Shown in pieces: positions 8,662-16,189 of a DNA stretch of 64,000 nucleotides. This stretch comes from Palsa-504 sp963767565 (GTDB lineage Bacteria > Actinomycetota > Actinomycetes > Streptosporangiales > Streptosporangiaceae), in assembly GCA_963767565.1 (NCBI GenBank), contig CAVYEG010000001.1, forward strand, positions 496,001 to 560,000, given 5' to 3'. A model generated the notes under the pieces. That model was not told the origin of the DNA. It ran no database searches and was given only the letters and a program-made list of their open reading frames with translations. Position 1 is the first letter of the stretch. The number at the start of each line of letters is the position of its first letter. The translations under genes and the position numbers were made by a program.

Positions 8662-9422
8662 AAGGCTTCCTCGCTCCCCTGGCCAGCCGGCTCAGACCGC
8701 AAGCCGAAGTAGGCGGCCTCCACCTGTTCCGCGGTGACGTCCGACGGCTTGCCTTCCAGCGTGGTCCGTCCCTCGAGCAGGCACTGCAGGTGCGAGGCCA
8801 CCCGCAGCGCCTGGCTCACGTCCTGCTCCACCAGCAGCACGGTCAGCCCGCTGGCCAGGATCTGCGGCAGCATGCCGTAGATCCGCTGCACGACCACCGG
8901 CGCCAGGCCCAGCGACAGCTCGTCGAGCAGCAGCACCCGCGGGTTGGCCACCAGCGCCCGGCCGATGGCCACCGACTGCTGCTCACCGCCGGAAAGCTGC
9001 TCGGTGCGCTGGGCCCGCCGGTCCTTCATCCAGGAGAACAGCTCGTAGACCCGCTCGATCGTCCACGGTCCTTTACGCGCGTAGGTGGCCCCGACCTGCA
9101 GGTTCTCCTCTACCGTGAGCGATCCGAACAGGCGCCGGCCCTCCGGCACCAGGCCGATCCCGCTGGTGGCCCGGCGTTCGGGCCGGATCCTGGTCACGTC
9201 CCGGCCGTCGTACCGGATCGAGCCCTCGGTGGGCTGGTGCAGGCCGGCGACCGTGCGCAGCAGCGTCGACTTGCCCGCCCCGTTGGCGCCGATGATCGCG
9301 TACACCTCGCCCGGGAACACCCGCAGCGAGATCCGGTCCAGCGCGCGCAGCTGCCCGTGGTGCACGGTCAGGTCGCGCACCTCCAGTATCGGTTCGCTCC
9401 CTTTTTCCTGGGCCTCGCTCAC
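8583..9422 (-). CDS. livF: branched-chain amino acid-type ABC transporter ATPase LivF
   Basis: One of two cytosolic ATPases driving the importer. 279 residues against about 235-240 for the family. Walker A GANGAGKSTLL near residue 43, ABC signature LSGGEQQ near 142, Walker B VLLLDELSLGLAP near 160, and an H-loop region replaced by VEQDVSQA, which is typical for LivF. GTG start overlaps the livG stop by 4 bp. Homology should end near VEAAYFGLR; about 35 extra residues rich in Ser/Gly follow because no stop occurs before position 8583, inside livH. Either a stop was lost or the extension is translated. Confidence 0.92.
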   Translation of the reverse strand: MSEAQEKGSEPILEVRDLTVHHGQLRALDRISLRVFPGEVYAIIGANGAGKSTLLRTVAGLHQPTEGSIRYDGRDVTRIRPERRATSGIGLVPEGRRLFGSLTVEENLQVGATYARKGPWTIERVYELFSWMKDRRAQRTEQLSGGEQQSVAIGRALVANPRVLLLDELSLGLAPVVVQRIYGMLPQILASGLTVLLVEQDVSQALRVASHLQCLLEGRTTLEGKPSDVTAEQVEAAYFGLRSEPAGQGSEEALWSGSTTSSRGSWSAACTRCSPAGSR

Positions 9423-10201
9423 TCGGGGTCTCCCAGGCTGATGTCTTCGCTCAGGGTGCCGGCCGTGAGGGAGGCGGTGAGCTCGGAGCCGAGGAAGACC
9501 TCGCGCACCGCCGGGTTGGCCAGCACCTGCGCCGGGTCGCCGTCGCCGACGAACTTCCCGCCGGACAGGCAGATCAGCCTGGTCACCACCGCCATCAGCG
9601 CCCGCACCACGTGCTCGATCCAGATCACCGTGATGCCCTCGGCGTTCACCCCGCGGACGATCTCGACCAGCTGCGCGACTTCGGGGTCGGTCAGGCCGCC
9701 GGCCACCTCGTCGAGCAGCAGCAGCTTCGGCCCCGACGCGAGCGCGCGGGCGAGTTCCAGCCGCTTGCGCTGCAGCAGACCGAGCCGCTCGGCGGGCAGG
9801 TTCGCCTCGCCGGTCATATCGGCTCGCTCGAGCGCTTCGCCGGCCGCCACGTAGCTGGCCCGGCGCCGCAATCCGGCGCCCTGCTGGGCGGCCACCAGCA
9901 CGTTCTCGAACACGGTCATGTCCCCGAAGGGCCGCGGCACCTGGTAGGTACGGCCGATGCCGAGCCTGCACCGGGCCGCCGCGTCCAGCTTGGTCACGGT
10001 CCGCCCGGCGAACGAGACGCTCCCGGCGCCGGGGGCCAGGTCGCCGGAAATGAGGCCGAACAGGCTGGTCTTGCCCGCTCCGTTCGGCCCCACGATCCCC
10101 ACTGTGTCCCCGGGTCCGACCGTGAACGACAGGTCTTCGGCGATGACGACGCGGCCGAACCGTTTCGTCACGTGGTCCAGTTCAAGCAGTGGTTCGGTCA
10201 T
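9419..10201 (-). CDS. livG: branched-chain amino acid-type ABC transporter ATPase LivG
   Basis: Second ATPase of the importer, 260 residues. Walker A GPNGAGKTSLFGL near residue 37; GIGRTYQVPRPF (Q-loop region); Walker B KLLLLDEVAGGLT near 160. The signature region reads LGLLQRKRLELARAL, where the usual LSGGQ is degenerate, as in many LivG-type subunits; this makes it likely that LivF supplies the canonical signature site. ATG start 5 bp after the binding-protein stop, and a 4-bp overlap with livF. Confidence 0.92.
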   Translation of the reverse strand: MTEPLLELDHVTKRFGRVVIAEDLSFTVGPGDTVGIVGPNGAGKTSLFGLISGDLAPGAGSVSFAGRTVTKLDAAARCRLGIGRTYQVPRPFGDMTVFENVLVAAQQGAGLRRRASYVAAGEALERADMTGEANLPAERLGLLQRKRLELARALASGPKLLLLDEVAGGLTDPEVAQLVEIVRGVNAEGITVIWIEHVVRALMAVVTRLICLSGGKFVGDGDPAQVLANPAVREVFLGSELTASLTAGTLSEDISLGDPE

Positions 10202-10205
10202 CCGG

Positions 10206-11606
10206 TTATTTGTTCGTCGGCTCGAGCGTTGAGGTCAGCGGCACGTCCGGCATCAGCGTATTGTCGACGACCTCCATTGACCAGCCGTACTTGCTGTTCG
10301 GCTTCCACTGCACGCCGACGCACGGCGTGTCCACCACGCCAGGCGCGGGGTTCTTAGTCGAGGTCCAGTTGAGCTGCCCGGCAATGCCCTCGATGTTGAC
10401 GTTGAACAGGGCCGCCGCCACCTCGGCCTTGTCGTGCGGGTTGTTCACCGCGGTCATGGCCGCGTACGCGACCTCGAACAGGCTGTAGTTGGACAGCGAC
10501 TGCACCCACTGCGATCCGGTGGCGGCGGTGAACGCGGCGGCGATCTCCGCGTTGGTCTGCCCGGTGAGGGAGGAATGCCACGGCATGTTCGGCGTCCACC
10601 ATGCGTCGGTGGCGACGTTGTTGACCAGCGAGCCGAGCGCGGTTACGTCAGACGGGAACAGCAGCACCTTGGCCACGGTGGCCAGCTTGGGCTTGTAGCC
10701 CTGCTGCGCGGCCTGCTTCCACATCGTGTTGAAGTCCGGCGGCAGCGGCACGTTGGTGAAGAACTCGCAGTTCTTCGACTTGAACTCGCTGATGAACGAG
10801 GAGTAGTTGGTCAGCCCGTCGGTGTAGGCGGGCGGGTCGACCAGCGTGTAGCCGGCCGGACCGGCGAACAGCGGCCACGCGGCGCGGAAGGCGTTGCCGT
10901 CCGAGTCGTTGGGGAACAGGCAGCCGGCCACCTTGTCCGTGCCCAGCTGCTTGTGGATCCGGTCCCACATCGGGATGAAGGAGTTGCACAGGTCGTTGAC
11001 GCCGAGGAAGTACACCGTCGTCCACTTGGGCTTGAACGTCGACTTGCCCGGGGTCGGGTTCCCGCCCAGGTTGGCGTACCATGATTGCCACGGGACGTTG
11101 CCGCAGATCAGCGGGGTGCCCAGCTTCTCGGCCACGGTCGCCACCGGGTTGACCGTCTCGGGCGTGGACGAGGTGACCAGCAGGTCCACCTTGTCAGTGA
11201 GGATCGCCTGGCTGGCCAGCTGGCCCGCCTTGGTGGGGTCGGACTGGGTGTCGTAGGACTTGATCGTGACCGGGTAGGTCTTCCCGCCGACCTTGAACCC
11301 GTTCTTGTACTGCGACGTGGCCATGATCGTGCTGACGATCCAGTTGTCCGAGGTGCCGAACTCCCCGAGGTCGCCGGTCAGCGGGTGGATGAAGCCGATC
11401 ACGATCTCCTGGCCGCTGGCGCCCGTGCTGGACGAGGACGACGAAGAGGACGAAGCGCCCTTGATGCTGGAGCTGCAGGCCTCGAGCAGTCCGCCGCCCC
11501 CCACGACGGCCGCGCTGGCCCCGGCCGCGCGCAGCAGGCCGCGCCGGCTGATGCCGCCGTCGGTGTCAGTCGTATGCGGCTGCCCAGTCTGGTCACTCAT
11601 TGCCAT
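10206..11606 (-). CDS. Tat-exported substrate-binding lipoprotein of the liv-type transporter
   Basis: Periplasmic-binding-fold receptor (type I, Leu/Ile/Val-binding family) that captures the substrate outside the membrane. 466 residues. N-terminus: SRRGLLRAAG twin-arginine motif, hydrophobic stretch, then lipobox LEAC, followed by a Ser-rich spacer (KGASSSSSSSSSTG) and the mature domain opening IVIGFIHPLTGDLGEFG. Start at 11606 (ATG GCA ATG) with AGGAG just upstream; the ATG two codons on has better spacing. First gene of the operon with livG-F-H-M. The SRRG export signal implies folded export. A -35/-10 pair lies about 310 bp upstream, so a long leader is likely. A CGCGCC-TGA-GGCGCG hairpin (11623-11637) is just upstream of the ribosome binding site. 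Confidence 0.9.
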   Translation of the reverse strand: MAMSDQTGQPHTTDTDGGISRRGLLRAAGASAAVVGGGGLLEACSSSIKGASSSSSSSSSTGASGQEIVIGFIHPLTGDLGEFGTSDNWIVSTIMATSQYKNGFKVGGKTYPVTIKSYDTQSDPTKAGQLASQAILTDKVDLLVTSSTPETVNPVATVAEKLGTPLICGNVPWQSWYANLGGNPTPGKSTFKPKWTTVYFLGVNDLCNSFIPMWDRIHKQLGTDKVAGCLFPNDSDGNAFRAAWPLFAGPAGYTLVDPPAYTDGLTNYSSFISEFKSKNCEFFTNVPLPPDFNTMWKQAAQQGYKPKLATVAKVLLFPSDVTALGSLVNNVATDAWWTPNMPWHSSLTGQTNAEIAAAFTAATGSQWVQSLSNYSLFEVAYAAMTAVNNPHDKAEVAAALFNVNIEGIAGQLNWTSTKNPAPGVVDTPCVGVQWKPNSKYGWSMEVVDNTLMPDVPLTSTLEPTNK

Positions 11607-11917
11607 CGATCTCCTTTGATTTCGCGCCTGAGGCGCGGGACCGCGTATGAGGTGACGCCCGGCGTCCCGCGGGTCCGGGGAGGGTGCGGCGTCACAGGCT
11701 AACACCACCTAAATCCCGTGAGGGGGCACTAGATCGTGACCGCGAGCATGAGGCCTCGCGATGCTGGGACCTCGGTGCGGATGCCTGGTTGCGGGCTCCT
11801 ATCACTATGGGGAGTGCATCGTGTTGTGTCGTGCGTCAGGCCAGGTGCGCCCGGCCGCGGCCCGAGCGGTATTCGTGCGCTCTGCGAACGGGCGTACATA
11901 TGTAGAACAGTATGGCA

Positions 11918-11947
11918 ACGCTAGGATGCCTGTTTGCGGATAGTCAA
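11918..11947 (-). promoter_or_regulatory. candidate promoter of the liv-type operon
   Basis: On the minus strand TTGACT (11947-11942), an 18-bp spacer, and TAGCGT (11923-11918) match the main actinobacterial sigma factor consensus. It points toward the binding-protein gene and would give a leader of about 300 nt. Match by eye only. Confidence 0.5.
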
Positions 11948-12004
11948 CGCACGTTATGTAACTGTTTCAAAATGTGAGATAGCCGAGGTCCGCTCTGTTT
12001 TCCC

Positions 12005-12101
12005 CACTCGCCTCCGGGGCGCTTTGAGGCGGTGCCTTCCCTCGTCGCTCGTTCCTCGCTCCTCAGTCCAGGCGCCGCCGCGCCCCTTTGGCTCGCGGGG
12101 C
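12005..12101 (+). repeat. dispersed repeat, copy A (upstream of rpsP)
   Basis: About 97 bp resembling, over its full length, the segment inserted in cdsA (32413-32512). Shared blocks in order: ctCGC(C/T)TCCGGGGCGCT, CTTCCCTCGTCGCTCG, TCGCT, GTCCAG, and CGCCCCT followed by GCTCGC. GGGGCGCT near the left and GCGCCCC near the right are inverted, so RNA could fold on itself. By eye about three quarters of positions agree. Confidence 0.65.
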
Positions 12102-12293
12102 CCCCGGGCTCGCGGGGGGAGATCCGGCGGATTACTAGTTGGCCGCGGTTGTCTGGCACAATGTGTTGCTGACCGCCTGGCCATGCGACGCCCTCTCCTC
12201 GTTCGCCCGGCCCGGCTCACTGAGCGGTCCCGTAGGCTGATCCCCGGCCGGTTCGGGCCCGCTCGCATCTATCGCTGGGAGAAGACCACAGTC

Positions 12294-12965
12294 GTGGCTG
12301 TCAAGATCAAGCTGAAGCGCATGGGAAAAATCCGGGAGCCTTACTACCGGATCGTCGTCGCGGACGCACGCACCAAGCGCGACGGGCGCGCTATCGAGGA
12401 GATCGGCAAGTACCACCCGAAGGCCGACCCGTCTGTCATCGAAGTGAACTCCGAGCGGGTCCAGCACTGGCTCTCGGTGGGCGCGCAGCCCACCGACCCG
12501 GTCCGCGTCCTGCTCAAGGTCACCGGGGACTGGCAGAAGTTCCACGGGGAGCCGGGGGCCGAGGGCACGCTCCGTATCGCCGCGCCGCGTGCGGACAAGA
12601 AAGAAGCCTTCGCCACCGCGGCCAGCCAGAGCCAGGCCGCCAAGGAAGAGAAGGCCTCGGCCAAGGCGCCCCCCAGGACGGCCAGGCCCCCCAAGGACAG
12701 TGCCCCCAAGGACAGTGCCCCCAAGGACAGTGCCCCCAAGGACAGTGCCCCCAAGGACAGTGCCCCCAAGGACAGTGCCCCCAAGGACAGTGCCCCCAAG
12801 GACAGTGCCCCCAAGGACAGTGCCCCCAAGGACAGTGCCCCCAAGGACGGGCCGGCCAAGCAAAGCAAGGCCAAGGCTAAGGCCGAGGCCAAGCCTGACG
12901 CCAAGCCCGAGGCCCCGGCCGACGCCGACCCGGCTGTGACCGCCAAGGCGGAGGACGGAGCCTAA
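12294..12965 (+). CDS. rpsP: 30S ribosomal protein S16 with long repetitive C-terminal extension
   Basis: Small-subunit assembly protein. 223 residues: residues 1-85 are a normal S16 (KIKLKRMGKIREPYYRIVV, EEIGKYHP, QPTDPV). The rest is an extension rich in Lys/Ala/Pro, with ten Pro-Lys-Asp-Ser-Ala repeats (residues about 133-182) encoded by a perfect 15-bp tandem repeat, then a Lys/Ala/Glu tail. Actinobacterial S16 often has an Ala/Lys-rich tail but this regular block is striking. GTG start; an upstream GGGAG lies about 12 nt away. First gene of the rpsP-khpA-rimM-trmD-rplS operon. Confidence 0.95.
   Translation: MAVKIKLKRMGKIREPYYRIVVADARTKRDGRAIEEIGKYHPKADPSVIEVNSERVQHWLSVGAQPTDPVRVLLKVTGDWQKFHGEPGAEGTLRIAAPRADKKEAFATAASQSQAAKEEKASAKAPPRTARPPKDSAPKDSAPKDSAPKDSAPKDSAPKDSAPKDSAPKDSAPKDSAPKDSAPKDGPAKQSKAKAKAEAKPDAKPEAPADADPAVTAKAEDGA
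12690..12848 (+). repeat. 15-bp tandem repeat, ten perfect copies, in rpsP
   Basis: Unit CCCAAGGACAGTGCC from 12690 to 12839, identical at every copy as far as I can read, followed by nine bases of an eleventh copy. Identity at synonymous positions means recent expansion or active homogenisation. The block is open in several frames on both strands, which creates spurious long ORFs. Confidence 0.95.
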
Positions 12966-12966
12966 C

Positions 12967-13209
12967 GTGCTTGAGGAAGCCCTCGAGCACCTGGTCCGGG
13001 GCATCGTCCAGTACCCGGACGACGTCCAGGTGTCCAGCCGCGTGCTGCGCCGGGGCAACACCCTTGAGGTACGGGTGCATCCCGACGACCTCGGCAAGGT
13101 CATCGGCCGGGGCGGGCGTACCGCCAGGGCGCTGCGCACGGTGATCGGTGCCCTGGCCGGCAACCGCTACGTCCGCATCGACCTGCTGGACGCCAACGAG
13201 ATCCGCTGA
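12967..13209 (+). CDS. khpA: KH-domain RNA-binding protein KhpA
   Basis: 80 residues, complete KH domain with the GxxG-type loop VIGRGGRTARALRT (about residues 43-56). KhpA, often with KhpB, binds RNA and affects cell division or ribosome function in Gram-positives. GTG start one base after the rpsP stop, so it is translationally coupled; rimM follows after 5 bp. Gene order rpsP-KH-rimM-trmD is conserved across actinobacteria and firmicutes. Confidence 0.92.
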   Translation: MLEEALEHLVRGIVQYPDDVQVSSRVLRRGNTLEVRVHPDDLGKVIGRGGRTARALRTVIGALAGNRYVRIDLLDANEIR

Positions 13210-13214
13210 CCCCG

Positions 13215-13755
13215 ATGCGGGTAATCGTCGGCCGGATCGGCCGCCCGCACGGGATCCGCGGTGAGGTCGTGATCGGGGTCAGGACGGACGAGCCTGACCT
13301 CCGCTTCGCCGTGGGCTCTGTCGTGGATGCGAGCAGGTCCGCCGAGGACGACCTCCCGGCGGACCGCGCCCTGCTCAAGGTGGCCACGGTCCGGTGGCAC
13401 TCGGGGCAGCTCCTGGTGGGCTTCGCCGGGATCACCGACCGGACCGCGGCCGGGGAACTGACCGGCAGCTGGCTGAGCATCGACTCCAGCCAGCTGCCGG
13501 CTGACGTCCGACCCGGACGAGTTCCGCGATCACGAGCTGATCGGCCTGTCCGTGCGGACCACCGCCGGGGAGCCGGTCGGCGTGGTTACCGACATGCTGC
13601 ACTACGGCCAGGACCTCCTCGTCGTGCGCCGCGCCGACGGCGGCGAGAGCCTGGTCCCGTTCGTGCAGGCCCTGGTGCCCGAGGTCGACCTGGGCGCCGG
13701 GGTCGTGGTCATCGACCCGCCGCCCGGGCTGCTCGACCCCGCTACCGCGGAATGA
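13215..13755 (+). pseudogene. rimM: ribosome maturation factor RimM, interrupted by a +1 frameshift
   Basis: RimM binds S19 and helps mature the 30S head. Residues 1-98 (VGRIGRPHGIRGEVVIGVRTD through WLSIDSSQLPADV) form the N-terminal beta-barrel. The PRC-barrel half continues in another frame, reading DPDEFRDHELIGLSV through DPATAE, with TGA at 13753-13755. An extra C at 13508/13509 (GTCCGA, where GTCGA would keep the frame) explains the break exactly; removing it gives one protein of about 180 residues, the family length. In the first frame translation would run on to 13832 as Arg-rich nonsense. As rimM is intact in nearly all relatives, a sequencing error is at least as likely as a real mutation. 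Confidence 0.85.
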
Positions 13756-13789
13756 CGGAACGGGCCAGCGTGCACCACGGCCCGTTCCG
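13756..13789. promoter_or_regulatory. perfect 11-bp hairpin between rimM and trmD
   Basis: CGGAACGGGCC at 13756-13766 and GGCCCGTTCCG at 13779-13789, 12-nt loop, starting directly after the rimM stop and ending 11 nt before the trmD ribosome binding site (AAGGAGGGGG). On the plus strand it is followed by an A-run, so it is not a canonical terminator; read on the minus strand the T-run precedes it. It could set the rimM/trmD ratio. It is also a member of a dispersed motif family described in the findings. Confidence 0.5.
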
Positions 13790-13807
13790 CATAAAAAAGG
13801 AGGGGGC

Positions 13808-14614
13808 GTGCCGCTTCGCACCGACATCGTGACGATCTTCCCCGGGTACTTCGACAGCCCGCTGCGGGTTTCGCTGATCGGGAAGGCGGCGGCGCGGGGC
13901 GACATCGAGTTCCGCCTGCACGACCTGCGGCACTGGGCCACCGACGTGCACCACACGGTCGACGACGTGCCGTTCGGCGGCGGCCCGGGCATGGTGATGA
14001 AGCCCGACGTCTGGGGTGCCGCGCTGGACGAGATCGTGCCCGGCGGCGAGGCCCGGCTGGTGATGCCGGCGCCGAGCGGGGTGCCGTTCACCCAGGATCT
14101 GGCGGCGCAGTACGCGGCGCAGCCCTGGCTGGTATTCGCCTGCGGGCGTTACGAGGGTATCGACGGCCGGGTCGCCGACGCCATGCGCGCCCGGATGCCG
14201 GTGGACGAGGTCAGCGTGGGCGATTACGTGCTGGCCGGCGGCGAGGCGGCGGTCCTGGTCATGGTGGAGGCCGTCGCCCGGCTGCTGCCGGGGGTGCTGG
14301 GCAACGCGTGCTCGGCGGGCGACGACTCGTTCGGCGGGGACCTGAGCGGGCTGCTCGAGGGGCCGGTCTACACCAGGCCGCGCGCCTGGCGCGGCCGGGA
14401 GGTGCCCGAGGTGCTGCTGTCCGGCAACCACGCGGCGATCGCCCGCTGGCGGCGGGACGCGGCCCTGCGCCGCACGGCGGCCTACCGCCCCGATCTCATC
14501 CGGGCCCGGCCCGACCTGGACGCCCGCGACCGGCAGGTGCTGGCCGAGGCCGGCCTGGATCCGGCTGGACCCCTTGGCCCCTTTCCGGTTAGCGGCGAAG
14601 ATATGGCACACTGA
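13808..14614 (+). CDS. trmD: tRNA (guanine-37-N1)-methyltransferase TrmD
   Basis: Makes m1G37 in tRNAs reading CNN codons, preventing +1 frameshifting; essential SPOUT enzyme using S-adenosylmethionine. 268 residues. Visible family motifs: DIVTIFPGYF at the start, VDDVPFGGGPGMVMKP near 55-70, ACGRYEGIDGRV near 115, EVSVGDYVLAGGE (trefoil-knot cofactor site) near 135-150, and GPVYTRPR near 190. GTG start with a strong GGAGGGGG site 5 nt upstream. Confidence 0.95.
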   Translation: MPLRTDIVTIFPGYFDSPLRVSLIGKAAARGDIEFRLHDLRHWATDVHHTVDDVPFGGGPGMVMKPDVWGAALDEIVPGGEARLVMPAPSGVPFTQDLAAQYAAQPWLVFACGRYEGIDGRVADAMRARMPVDEVSVGDYVLAGGEAAVLVMVEAVARLLPGVLGNACSAGDDSFGGDLSGLLEGPVYTRPRAWRGREVPEVLLSGNHAAIARWRRDAALRRTAAYRPDLIRARPDLDARDRQVLAEAGLDPAGPLGPFPVSGEDMAH

Positions 14615-14719
14615 AGGGCGCTGTCTTTTCCAGGCCGCGGCCGAAGGTACCCTTGGCCCCGGCGCGAACCGGCCGCCGCCCGGTCCCCGAACACGACCAC
14701 CACCGAGGAAACCGCTGTC

Positions 14720-15079
14720 ATGCATACCGCGATTGCCGAAATCGAGCAGGCCCAGACCCGGTCTGACATCCCGGACTTCAGGCCCGGCGACACCCTGAAG
14801 GTCCACGTCCGGGTCACGGAGGGAAACCGCTCACGCATCCAGGTGTTCCAGGGCGTGGTGATCAGGCGTCAGGGCAGCGGGTCCCGGGAGACCTTCACCG
14901 TCCGCAAGATCAGCTACGGCGTGGGCGTGGAGCGCACCTTCCCGGTGCACAGCCCGTCGATCGACAAGATCGAGCCGGTTACCCGGGGCCGCGTCCGCCG
15001 CGCCAAGCTCTACTACCTCAGGGACCTGCGCGGAAAGGCGGCGCGGATCAAGGAGCGCCGCGACCAGACCGGCAGCTGA
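14720..15079 (+). CDS. rplS: 50S ribosomal protein L19
   Basis: 119 residues, full length. Motifs FRPGDTLKVHVRVTEG, IQVFQGVVIRRQG and the C-terminal RRAKLYYLRDLRGKAARIKE are standard for L19, which sits at the 30S-50S interface. ATG start; GAGGAAACC is about 10 nt upstream. Its TGA stop overlaps the next ATG by one base (TGATG), coupling it to the signal peptidase gene. Confidence 0.96.
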   Translation: MHTAIAEIEQAQTRSDIPDFRPGDTLKVHVRVTEGNRSRIQVFQGVVIRRQGSGSRETFTVRKISYGVGVERTFPVHSPSIDKIEPVTRGRVRRAKLYYLRDLRGKAARIKERRDQTGS

Positions 15080-16056
15080 TGCCCGGCGGGGCGCCGATGG
15101 ATGACTGGGACGATCCCGGCCCCCCCACGTCGGCTCCCACCCCAGTGCCCTCGGCCCGGCCGCCCGGCCGGCACGCCTCAGGCGCCCGCCGGAGCGAGCC
15201 GGCCCCGGCCGCTCCGGCGGTCGCGGCGGCTCCGGGGCCCGGCCGCCGCAAGCGCAAGCACTTCTGGCGCGACCTGCTGGTCATCGTGGTGGCCGCGGCC
15301 GCCCTCACGCTGCTGATCAAGGCGTTCGTGGTCCAGGTGTACAAGATCCCTTCGGCGTCGATGGAGAACACGCTCCAGGTCAACGACCGGGTCCTGGTCA
15401 ACAAGCTCGTCTACCACTTCCGCGGCATCGCCCGCGGCGACGTCATCGTGTTCAGCGGGCAGGACTCCTGGGGCCCCGACGCGGCACCGCCGTCCAGCGA
15501 TCCGATCGTCCGGATATGGGACGACGTGCTGTCCGACATCGGGCTGCAGAGCAGCCAGACCTTCTACATCAAGCGGGTGATCGGCCTGCCCGGCGACCGG
15601 GTGGCCTGCTGCACCGACGGGAAGGTGACGGTCAACGGCGTGCCGCTGACCGAGACCTCCTACCTGTACCCGGGCGACCAGCCCTCGTTCCCGTTCAAGA
15701 CCGTGACCGTGCCGGCCGGCCACGTATGGGTCATGGGCGATCACCGCGGCGACTCCGAGGACTCCCGCTACCACCTGTCCGACCCGGGCCACGGCGCCGT
15801 ACCCGACAGCGAGGTCGTCGGCCGGGCGTTCCTGATCATCTGGCCGCCGTCGCGGCTGAGCGACCTGCCCATCCCGTCCACGTTCAGCCAGGCCGCGCTG
15901 CGCTCAGGACCGGCCGGAGCGGTCCTGGTCGGCGCCAGCACCGTCGGCGGCGCCGCCGTGGCCGCCGTCGCCGCCCTCCCGGTGGGGGCCAGCGCCGGGG
16001 CGGCCGGGGTGATCGGCGCCCCGCTGCTCTTGCTGCGCCGACGGCGGGCCCGGTAA
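15079..16056 (+). CDS. lepB: signal peptidase I (first paralog)
   Basis: Membrane serine protease that removes signal peptides from secreted proteins. 325 residues. Pro/Ala-rich cytoplasmic N-terminus (1-60), a transmembrane helix (LLVIVVAAAALTLLIKAF, about 68-88), then the catalytic Ser in PSASMENTL and the Lys in YIKRVIGLPGDRV (about residue 172), box D/E MGDHRGDSEDSR, and a final hydrophobic segment (about 275-315) with a basic end, predicting an N-in/C-in topology. Tandem lepB paralogs next to rplS are usual in actinomycetes. Confidence 0.93.
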   Translation: MPGGAPMDDWDDPGPPTSAPTPVPSARPPGRHASGARRSEPAPAAPAVAAAPGPGRRKRKHFWRDLLVIVVAAAALTLLIKAFVVQVYKIPSASMENTLQVNDRVLVNKLVYHFRGIARGDVIVFSGQDSWGPDAAPPSSDPIVRIWDDVLSDIGLQSSQTFYIKRVIGLPGDRVACCTDGKVTVNGVPLTETSYLYPGDQPSFPFKTVTVPAGHVWVMGDHRGDSEDSRYHLSDPGHGAVPDSEVVGRAFLIIWPPSRLSDLPIPSTFSQAALRSGPAGAVLVGASTVGGAAVAAVAALPVGASAGAAGVIGAPLLLLRRRRAR

Positions 16057-16189
16057 GCGTCTTGCGCCCCGAAATGCCCAGCTGAGTAGCGCTGACCGCC
16101 GCCCGGGCCGGCGGTACGGGGGGCCTGGCGGCCGCCCGATGGCGCTAAGCTCAACGGGATGACGGTGCGGGTTGAAGAGGGGTGTCTGC

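Larger units (their letters stand above)
11607..12293. other. 687-bp divergent intergenic region upstream of the liv operon and rpsP
   Basis: No convincing gene. It holds the small hairpin near the liv ribosome binding site, a possible minus-strand promoter (11918-11947), a locally AT-richer patch at about 11880-11990 with the palindrome ACATATGT, a copy of a dispersed repeat (12005-12101), and, before rpsP, GGCACAAT at about 12156, a plausible -10 for the ribosomal operon. I could not find a matching -35. Confidence 0.6.

Noticed and set aside
12135..13163. Long minus-strand open frames across rpsP, including a Leu-Gly-Gly-Thr-Val repeat protein
   Set aside because: They are produced by the 15-bp repeat being open in several frames; rpsP on the plus strand is certain.
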